Shown here piece after piece: positions 58,222 through 64,000 of a DNA stretch of 64,000 bases. The notes below the pieces were generated by a model that saw nothing but the letters and a program-made list of their open reading frames with translations, was not told the DNA's origin and did not search any database. The position numbers and the translations under genes were made by a program. Position 1 is the stretch's first letter, and the number at the start of each line of letters is the position of its first letter. Origin of the DNA: Sinorhizobium medicae (GTDB lineage Bacteria; Pseudomonadota; Alphaproteobacteria; Rhizobiales; Rhizobiaceae); NCBI RefSeq assembly GCF_007827695.1, contig NZ_VITA01000004.1, forward strand, positions 310,001 through 374,000, written 5' to 3'.

Positions 58222-59196
58222 ATGAGTGTGGAAACCGTCGAAAGCGCGGGACCGAGGCCGAAGAAAGGCGTCAGCATCCTGTTCGGCCTGACGCTTCTGG
58301 GATTGCTGCTTGCTCTCTGGCTGGCTTTGGGTGTATCGACCCAGGCTTTCTGGACGCCGAACAACATCAGCAACCTTCTGCGCCAGGGCGCGATGACCGC
58401 TATTCTCGCCGTCGGCCAGACCTTCGTCATCATTACCGCGGGAATCGACCTGTCGGTCGGCGCTGTGGTCGGTTTTACCAGCGTTATCGTCGCCTGGCTG
58501 CTCGCGGCAGGCGTTCCGCTCTGGCTCGCGATCATCGCGACGCTGGCGATCGGGGTGCTGATCGGCGCCTTTCATGCCTTCGGCATCGTTCGCATGGGGC
58601 TGCCGCCCTTCATCATCACGCTGGCGACGCTGACATCGCTTCGCGGCATAGGTCTCCTGATCACCAATGGCTCGACGATCTCGATCACCCACGATGCCTT
58701 CACCACGTTCTCGCGCGCCGATTTCCTCGGAGTTCCCAGTCTTTTCTGGATGGTGATCGTCGTTGCCATTCCGGCTTTCGTCTTTCTGCATCTGAGCCGC
58801 TTCGGGCGCTATCTTTTCGCGGTCGGCTCCAATCGCGAGGCGGCGCGCCTCTCCGGCGTCAACGTCGACCGTACGATCTATCTCGCCTACATCCTGTCAT
58901 CGACCTGCGCCGCCTTTGTCGGGTTGCTGCTCGCCTCGCGCATCGGCATCGGCAACGCCACGCAAGCCGAAGGATGGGAGCTGCAGGCGATCGCGTCCTC
59001 GGTCATCGGCGGCACGAGCCTTTTTGGTGCCGTCGGCTCGGTTCACGGCCCCCTTCTCGGCGCCTTCATTCTCGCCACGATCAACAACGGCGCCAACCTC
59101 CTGAACGTCAACTCCTTCTGGCAGCGCATCATCACGGGCCTGCTGATCATCGTCATCGTCTATTTCGACCAGTTGCGGCGGCGGGGCGCGCGATGA
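58222..59196 (+). CDS. CUT2 sugar ABC transporter permease
   Basis: 324 residues, RbsC-like, with about eight or more hydrophobic segments and the family stretch GQTFVIITAGIDLSVGAVVG and the C-terminal block SSVIGGTSLFGAVGSVHGPLLGAF. GGGGAGG precedes ATG 58222. The 36-base spacing to the ATPase gene indicates one operon. Together the three genes import one sugar, probably a 6-deoxyhexose or pentose by context. Confidence 0.94.
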   Translation: MSVETVESAGPRPKKGVSILFGLTLLGLLLALWLALGVSTQAFWTPNNISNLLRQGAMTAILAVGQTFVIITAGIDLSVGAVVGFTSVIVAWLLAAGVPLWLAIIATLAIGVLIGAFHAFGIVRMGLPPFIITLATLTSLRGIGLLITNGSTISITHDAFTTFSRADFLGVPSLFWMVIVVAIPAFVFLHLSRFGRYLFAVGSNREAARLSGVNVDRTIYLAYILSSTCAAFVGLLLASRIGIGNATQAEGWELQAIASSVIGGTSLFGAVGSVHGPLLGAFILATINNGANLLNVNSFWQRIITGLLIIVIVYFDQLRRRGAR

Positions 59197-59242
59197 TGGC
59201 CGCCCGCCCGCACCCGGCCGCAAGCAAACTTCGGAGCACCAC

Positions 59243-60259
59243 GTGAAAGCCGTCCTATGTTCAGAGCCGGGCCACATCGCCCTTGTCGCCCGCGATGCGC
59301 CTGAGGCACCGCCGCCCGGCTCGGTGCGCCTTGCCGTCAGCCGCGTCGGCATCTGCGGCACCGATTATCATATCTTCGAGGGCAAGCACCCCTTTCTCGA
59401 ATATCCGCGCGTGATGGGCCACGAAATCTCGGCGAGAGTGATCGAGGGCGGTCCCGGCACCCGGCTCACGCCGGGAACGCTCGTCGTCGTCAACCCCTAT
59501 CTCTCCTGCGGAACTTGCAGCGCCTGCCGCAAAGGCAAGCCGAACTGCTGCACGGCGATCCGCGTTCTCGGCGTCCACACCGACGGCGCGTTCTGTGAAG
59601 AAATAGTCATGCCCGAACAGAACCTTTATCCGGCTGATGGCCTGTCGCCCGAAGCCGCCGCCGCCGTCGAGTTCCTGGCCATCGGCGCGCACGCCGTCCG
59701 GCGTTCGGCGGTAGGCAAAGACGTCCGTTCGCTGGTGATCGGTGCCGGGCCGATCGGACTTGGTACGGCCGTCTTTTCCCGGATCGCCGGTCATGACGTC
59801 AGGCTGCTCGACACGAGCGTGGAGCGACTGGCCTTCGCCGCCGAAAAGCTCGGCTTCTCCCCTGGCATCCTCGCGGGTGACGATGCGGCGCTTGCGCAGG
59901 CAACCGGCGGGGATGGTTTCGACGTCGTCTTCGACGCCACCGGCAGCGCCCGGTCCATGGAACGGGCATTTGCCCACGTCGCCCATGGCGGAACGCTGGT
60001 CTTCGTCAGCGTGGTCAAGGAAGAGATCCGCTTCTCGGATCCCGAATTCCACAAGCGGGAAATGACGCTTGTCGCAAGCCGCAACGCCACGCGCGAGGAT
60101 TTCGATCACGTCATTCAGTCGCTTTCGGCGGGGCTCGTTCCGATCGAGGCGCTCGTCACACACCGCACAACGCTTGAGGACCTCGCCCATGACCTTCCGC
60201 GCTGGGCCCATGATAAGACGGGGCTCGTCAAGGCAGTAGTCGCGGTAAGCGCCTGCTAG
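59243..60259 (+). CDS. Zinc-dependent medium-chain dehydrogenase
   Basis: 338 residues, sorbitol/threonine-dehydrogenase-like. Catalytic zinc ligands in GICGTDYH and PRVMGHEISA; structural zinc cysteines in CGTCSACRKGKPNCC; NAD-binding VIGAGPIGLGTAV. The relatives include L-galactonate and L-sorbose-type oxidoreductases. The start codon is GTG 59243. It ends the transporter operon and may oxidise a secondary hydroxyl on a sugar acid or 2-keto-3-deoxy acid. Confidence 0.86.
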   Translation: MKAVLCSEPGHIALVARDAPEAPPPGSVRLAVSRVGICGTDYHIFEGKHPFLEYPRVMGHEISARVIEGGPGTRLTPGTLVVVNPYLSCGTCSACRKGKPNCCTAIRVLGVHTDGAFCEEIVMPEQNLYPADGLSPEAAAAVEFLAIGAHAVRRSAVGKDVRSLVIGAGPIGLGTAVFSRIAGHDVRLLDTSVERLAFAAEKLGFSPGILAGDDAALAQATGGDGFDVVFDATGSARSMERAFAHVAHGGTLVFVSVVKEEIRFSDPEFHKREMTLVASRNATREDFDHVIQSLSAGLVPIEALVTHRTTLEDLAHDLPRWAHDKTGLVKAVVAVSAC

Positions 60260-60346
60260 CCAGGCCGTCGCCATCGGCACCTGCTTGCCGCCGCATGCAG
60301 GGCGTCGATTTTGTCCGGCCATAGATCGAAGGGTAAAGGTATAGAC

Positions 60347-60629
60347 TTAACTTTCCGGGAGCTTGTCCGGCCACTGTTGCGCAGCGTGCAGGACACGAAG
60401 GATGTGGACTGTCGTTTTGGCCACGGCATAGCCAGCGATATAAGGCGTGCCGGTAATCACAAGCTCGCGAGTCCCGGCAACCCTGCCGGGACGGTCACTT
60501 TCCGGAAATTCCCGCAGACGGCGTACAGCGGCCGCGATCCGTTCAGCGACTGCGGCGGAGGGATTATCGGCCGATGTGCGTGAAAATGCCGTCGCGGTCG
60601 AGGAGCGCGAAGGCGGACCATACGAGATC
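60347..60629 (-). pseudogene. Frameshifted ParE/RelE-like toxin
   Basis: The C-terminal frame (RRLREFPESDRPGRV, then TRELVITGTPYIAGYAV) is a clear ParE-type toxin. Its N-terminus is in another frame, reading DLVWSAFALLDRDGIFTHIG from 60629 and running into a stop at 60564-60566. The two join at ADNPSAAVAERI after a shift near 60567-60572. No ATG or GTG in the first frame follows the antitoxin stop. The toxin is thus probably inactive, while the antitoxin gene upstream is intact. A sequencing error is the main alternative. Confidence 0.7.
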
Positions 60630-60936
60630 ACGAGTTCTGGTTGCCCGCCTTGTGGCGTGCCGCCGCACGCGGCTCCGCGAAATGCGCCTCTGCCTCGTGA
60701 TCTGGAACATCGGGTCGGGTATCGTTCAGCGCCTGCAGCACTTTAGCCCTGAACCAGGCGTCATGGGCCTCGCTGCCCGTCACCAGCTCGAGCGGCAGCA
60801 CGCCTTCATTGGCGGTTCGGGTGAGCAGGATCCGCACGACGTCGGAGACCGTCAGCCCCATGCTTTCGAGCACGGCGGATGCACGATCCCGGACTCCGGC
60901 ATTGATACGGGTCTGAACCAGAGCATTCGCGGCCAT
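60628..60936 (-). CDS. RelB/DinJ-type antitoxin
   Basis: 102 residues; N-terminal ribbon-helix-helix with NALVQTRINAGVRDRASAVL and the DinJ block MGLTVSDVVRILLTRTANEG. The C-terminus (DAWFRAKVLQAL, HFAEPRAAARHKAGNQ) is the toxin-wrapping region. The stop overlaps the toxin remnant. Likely autorepresses its own promoter; an AT-rich stretch lies upstream at 60950-60975. With the toxin broken it may be an orphan antitoxin. Confidence 0.85.
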   Translation of the reverse strand: MAANALVQTRINAGVRDRASAVLESMGLTVSDVVRILLTRTANEGVLPLELVTGSEAHDAWFRAKVLQALNDTRPDVPDHEAEAHFAEPRAAARHKAGNQNS

Positions 60937-61167
60937 TATCGCCTCCTTTCATCGATCTAAATGTAATGCAATGAATGCTCAATGCCAGTCTTCTACAGGC
61001 CGCAGATGCGGCACGCATGCCCGATGAAGGACGTAAAACACGGTTACTTGTTGCGCTGCACAAGAATGGTGCTAGTCTGGCAGCGATTGCGGAAATCACG
61101 ATGGACAACCGCAAGCGTCGGACTGGGAGCGGCGTTGTCTTTGATCTGAAACAAGGGGTACGCGCCC

Positions 61168-62442
61168 ATGTTCTACCAGTTTTACGAGTTGAACCATGCA
61201 ATGATGGCTCCGTGGCGCACTGCGGCTGACGCCATGCGGCTGGCCTTCAGCAATCCGATGAATCCGGTCTCGCATACGTATTTTGGCCGAGCCGCCGCCG
61301 CAGGGCTGGAGGTGTTCGAGCGCGCCACCCGCCGCTACGGAAAGCCGGAATTCGGATTACCGGAAACCGAGATCGACGGCCAGCCCGTGGCGGTGCGCGA
61401 AAGAATCGTCTGGCGTCAGCCGTTCTGCAACCTCATACACTTCGAACGCAGGCTCCCCAAGGACCGCGCTCCCGATCCCAAAGTGCTTATCGTCGCGCCG
61501 ATGTCCGGCCATTATGCCACGCTCCTGCGCGGAACCGTGGCGGCAATGCTGCCCCATTCCGACGTCTATATCACCGATTGGATCGATGCCCGAATGGTCC
61601 CGTTGAGCGAGGGAACCTTCGATCTCGACGACTATATCGACTACGTCATTCAGATGCTGCACTTTCTGGGACCGGATGCGCATGTGATCGGCGTGTGCCA
61701 GCCGGCCGTTCCGGTCCTGGCGGCCGTCGCGCTGATGGAGGCGGAGGATGATCCGCTAACGCCCTCGACGATGACACTGATGGGCGGTCCGATCGACACG
61801 CGCATCAACCCGACGGCGGTCAACCAGCTGGCGAAGGAGCGGCCGCTCGACTGGTTCCGCGACAATGTCCTCATGCCGGTGCCATGGCCTCAGCCCGGTT
61901 TCATGCGGCTGGTCTATCCGGGTTTCCTCCAGCTCTCCGGTTTCATGTCGATGAACCTCGACCGGCACTTGATGGCCCACAAGGAGTTCTTCGCTCATCT
62001 GGTGAAGAACGACGGGGATGCCGCCGACAAGCACCGCGAATTCTACGACGAGTATCTCGCGGTGATGGACCTCACCGCGGAGTTCTACCTGCAGACGGTG
62101 CAAGTCGTCTTCATGCAGCACGCGCTGCCTAAGGGCGAGATGATGCACCGGGGCAAGCGCGTCGATCCTGCGTCGATCCGCCGGGTGGCGCTGTTGACCG
62201 TCGAGGGTGAGAACGACGACATCTCCGGCCTCGGCCAGACCGAGGCAGCGCAGACGATCTGTAACAGCATTCCGGATCATATGCGGCAGCACTACATGCA
62301 GCCCGACGTCGGACATTATGGCGTGTTCAATGGATCGCGCTTCCGTCGCGAGATCGCACCGCGCATCGTGGCGTTCCAGCGGCAGCATTCGCGCCATGCG
62401 AAGCCGGTCAAACAGCTCATCAAGGGCGGCAAGTCGGCCTGA
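61168..62442 (+). CDS. phaZ: Intracellular polyhydroxybutyrate depolymerase
   Basis: Degrades stored PHB granules to 3-hydroxybutyrate oligomers. 424 residues; active-site cysteine C177 in HVIGVCQPAVPVL (cysteine nucleophile is typical of this intracellular family), aspartate in VEGENDDISGLGQT and histidine in DVGHYGVFNG. PHB metabolism is central to rhizobia. ATG 61168 follows AAGGGG. The gap upstream (60937-61167) holds its promoter; a short open frame there (60975-61229) overlaps phaZ and lacks support. Confidence 0.93.
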   Translation: MFYQFYELNHAMMAPWRTAADAMRLAFSNPMNPVSHTYFGRAAAAGLEVFERATRRYGKPEFGLPETEIDGQPVAVRERIVWRQPFCNLIHFERRLPKDRAPDPKVLIVAPMSGHYATLLRGTVAAMLPHSDVYITDWIDARMVPLSEGTFDLDDYIDYVIQMLHFLGPDAHVIGVCQPAVPVLAAVALMEAEDDPLTPSTMTLMGGPIDTRINPTAVNQLAKERPLDWFRDNVLMPVPWPQPGFMRLVYPGFLQLSGFMSMNLDRHLMAHKEFFAHLVKNDGDAADKHREFYDEYLAVMDLTAEFYLQTVQVVFMQHALPKGEMMHRGKRVDPASIRRVALLTVEGENDDISGLGQTEAAQTICNSIPDHMRQHYMQPDVGHYGVFNGSRFRREIAPRIVAFQRQHSRHAKPVKQLIKGGKSA

Positions 62443-62632
62443 GGCGCCGGCGAAGACCTTTGATCTGCCGGGCAGACTATCTTTTCAAGGTGTTGTGCAT
62501 TCGTTTTGACGCAGCAAAGTCAGGGGGTTGTCCGATTCCTCGATGCGATGTCTTGCGCATGGACGGTGGGTTTCCCACATCGTTTTCATCGGGCCGCGAA
62601 GGGCGGCCCACTGACTGCGAGGAATCCTGAAT

Positions 62633-63058
62633 ATGAACCAATCTGCACTGATCCGTCCGGACTGGACGCCTGCGACCATTGCATTGATGGTGCTGGGTTT
62701 CGTTGTGTTCTGGCCGCTGGGCCTGGCAATGCTTGCCTATATTCTCTTCGGCGACAAGCTGCGGGCCTTCAAGAAGGACGCCAACGAAGGAGTCGATCGC
62801 ATGTGTGCCGGCTTCAAGCGAACCAATTGGGGTCAACGGACACATCATCGCACCGGCAATGTCGCTTTCGACGACTGGCGGACTGCGGAACTATCCCGTC
62901 TCGACGAAGAGCGCCGCAAGCTTGACGAGATGCGCGAGGAATTCGACGGTTATGTGCGCGAGCTCCGCCGCGCAAAGGACCAGGAGGAATTCGACCGCTT
63001 CATGCGCGAGCGCAAGAGCGGCCGCCCAGGTCCGGAAGCCGGCTTCGAATCGAGCTGA
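62633..63058 (+). CDS. DUF2852 family membrane protein
   Basis: 141 residues: an N-terminal hydrophobic segment (ATIALMVLGFVVFWPLGLAMLAYI in part) followed by an ILFGDKLRAFKKDANE stretch and a charged, coiled-coil-like C-terminus (RLDEERRKLDEMREEFDGYV). Family is alphaproteobacterial and of unknown function. ATG 62633, just before which lies GCGAGGAA. It follows phaZ by 190 bases. Confidence 0.8.
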   Translation: MNQSALIRPDWTPATIALMVLGFVVFWPLGLAMLAYILFGDKLRAFKKDANEGVDRMCAGFKRTNWGQRTHHRTGNVAFDDWRTAELSRLDEERRKLDEMREEFDGYVRELRRAKDQEEFDRFMRERKSGRPGPEAGFESS

Positions 63059-63104
63059 TCGATAAGTCGGAGGGGTGGAACCGCATGGCGCCATCCCGTC
63101 ATGA

Positions 63105-63130
63105 TCCGGCGTTTCATGTGAAACGCCGGA
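63105..63130. repeat. 26-base palindrome containing a parS-like core variant
   Basis: TCCGGCGTTTCA - TG - TGAAACGCCGGA. The inner 16 bases, CGTTTCATGTGAAACG, are parS with one core change (C to T at position 8). The arms extend beyond parS and no T-run follows, so it may be a parS variant, a hairpin at the 3' end of the DUF2852 gene, or both. It lies 25 kb right of the origin candidate. Confidence 0.45.
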
Positions 63131-63180
63131 TTGCCTATGTCTACCTGCCAACGTGCCCGCGAATCGGTTAAAACGGCCCC

Positions 63181-63936
63181 ATGTTCTCATCTCTCAAGCG
63201 GCGCCGTGTCAGAGGACCGTCACTTGATGTCGTTCGTGACATCGAGGTCGCCGGCAAGGTCCTTCCCCTGACCATTCGGGAAAATGCGCGCGCGACGCGG
63301 ATGACGCTTCGCATCGAGCCCGGTGGCAGGGCGCTGAAGCTCACCGTGCCGGAAGGTCTGCCGGAGCGTGAGGTCAGCGCCTTTCTCACCCGCCATCAGG
63401 GCTGGTTGATGACCAAGCTTGCCCGCTTTTCCGGCGAGAGCGAGATCGAGGATGGCGGCAGCATCCTCATCCGGGGCATTGCTCATCGCATCGAGAGGAC
63501 CGGCCGCCTGCGCGGTTTGACCGAGGCGGTCGTCATCGACGACGAGGCAGTGCTGAAAGTAGGCGGCGCCGAGGAGCACCTGCGCCGGCGGATTGCCGAT
63601 TACCTGAAGAAGGAGGCGCGCGGCGAGCTCGAGCGTCTCGTCGCCATTTATACCGGCAGGTTGGGGCGCAAGGCGCGCTCCATCAGCCTGAAAGACACCC
63701 GAAGCCGCTGGGGGTCCTGTTCCGCCCAAGGCGATTTGAGCTTCTCCTGGCGTATCGCCATGGCGCCACCGAAGGTGATCTCCTATCTGGCGGCGCACGA
63801 AGTCGCCCATCTTCAGGAGATGAATCACGGGCCGGGCTTCTGGGCGCTGTGCGAAGGCCTTTGCCCTGAAACGAAAGACGCCAAGCACTGGCTGAAGCGC
63901 AACGGCACCATGCTGCATGCGATCGATTTCAGCTAG
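63181..63936 (+). CDS. YgjP-like (SprT/M48-type) zinc metallopeptidase
   Basis: 251 residues; C-terminal zinc site AAHEVAHLQEMNHGPGFW (HExxH plus a third histidine in NHGPGFW), preceded by the family stretch DTRSRWGSCSAQGDLSFSW. N-terminal part is a basic linker. Biological target unknown. ATG 63181. The downstream edge of the window (63937-64000) contains no feature I can support. Confidence 0.85.
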   Translation: MFSSLKRRRVRGPSLDVVRDIEVAGKVLPLTIRENARATRMTLRIEPGGRALKLTVPEGLPEREVSAFLTRHQGWLMTKLARFSGESEIEDGGSILIRGIAHRIERTGRLRGLTEAVVIDDEAVLKVGGAEEHLRRRIADYLKKEARGELERLVAIYTGRLGRKARSISLKDTRSRWGSCSAQGDLSFSWRIAMAPPKVISYLAAHEVAHLQEMNHGPGFWALCEGLCPETKDAKHWLKRNGTMLHAIDFS

Positions 63937-64000
63937 GTGAGGGCATCCTTGTGCCGCCAGGCGGACGAGGAGGCGCCCGCATGGTTCGTCGAAAAACGCC

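Noticed and set aside
59236-59250. CACGTGAAAG at the zinc dehydrogenase start as a parS site
   Set aside because: Only the core and right arm match; the left arm is absent, and the bases overlap a GTG start codon.
60975-61229. Small open frame before phaZ
   Set aside because: No ribosome binding site or recognisable domain, and it overlaps the phaZ start in another frame.

Overview
The window is about 63% GC by eye, densely coded, and reads as origin-proximal chromosome of an alphaproteobacterium of the Rhizobiales, most likely Sinorhizobium (Ensifer). This rests on gene order and protein types: rho-hemJ-hemE | ppsR-maf-aroE-coaE-dnaQ-secB, parB-parA-rsmG-mnmG-mnmE, a ~1,600-residue NAD-dependent glutamate dehydrogenase, TrcR, TimA, an SDHAF4-like protein, an intracellular PHB depolymerase, and RIME-like palindromes. 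The species is an inference; no database was searched. I see no tRNA, rRNA or CRISPR array.

Layout. 1-5,000: start of a leftward gene (cut by the edge), asd, a lytic transglycosylase, a broken IS630-type transposase, beta-carbonic anhydrase and pdxY. 5,200-18,100: glutamate dehydrogenase, a UMF1-type MFS permease, then leftward purH, a heparinase II/III-like protein, rsmB and htpX, and a small rightward SDHAF4-like gene. 18,200-28,400: acyl-CoA synthetases acsA and prpE flanking the cell-cycle regulator trcR, a YggS-type PLP protein, and the leuS-lptE-holA operon. 28,400-37,560: leftward parB, parA, rsmG, mnmG, mnmE, rho, hemJ and hemE. 37,560-37,964: probable chromosomal origin, with an AT-rich tract, three TTTTCCAC-type DnaA boxes and four GANTC sites. 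37,965-48,520: mostly rightward ppsR, maf, aroE, coaE, dnaQ, timA, mltA, smr, an XRE regulator and gyrB, with secB and fxsA leftward. Genes next to the origin diverge from it, as expected for leading-strand coding. 49,000-60,260: a carbohydrate-acid catabolic locus (aldehyde dehydrogenase, HpcH/HpaI aldolase, tandem-HTH GntR-type regulator, UxaA-type dehydratase, aldose dehydrogenase, CUT2 ABC transporter, zinc dehydrogenase). 60,300-64,000: a RelB-like antitoxin with a frameshifted ParE-like toxin, phaZ, a DUF2852 protein and a YgjP-like metalloprotease. The last 64 bases hold nothing I can support.

Most notable is a set of parS-like centromere sites scattered from 1.75 to 39.5 kb around parAB and the origin. 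Seven have an intact CACGTG core. Five of these seven carry the same one-arm T-to-A change, which embeds a GANTC (CcrM methylation) site in the ParB site. Three parS-like sites lie inside genes, where they force the peptide Ser-Arg-Glu-Thr into three unrelated proteins. The second notable item is the sugar locus, whose enzymes together resemble a non-phosphorylating 6-deoxyhexose (L-fucose-like) pathway, with a long palindromic operator candidate between the regulator and the dehydratase gene.
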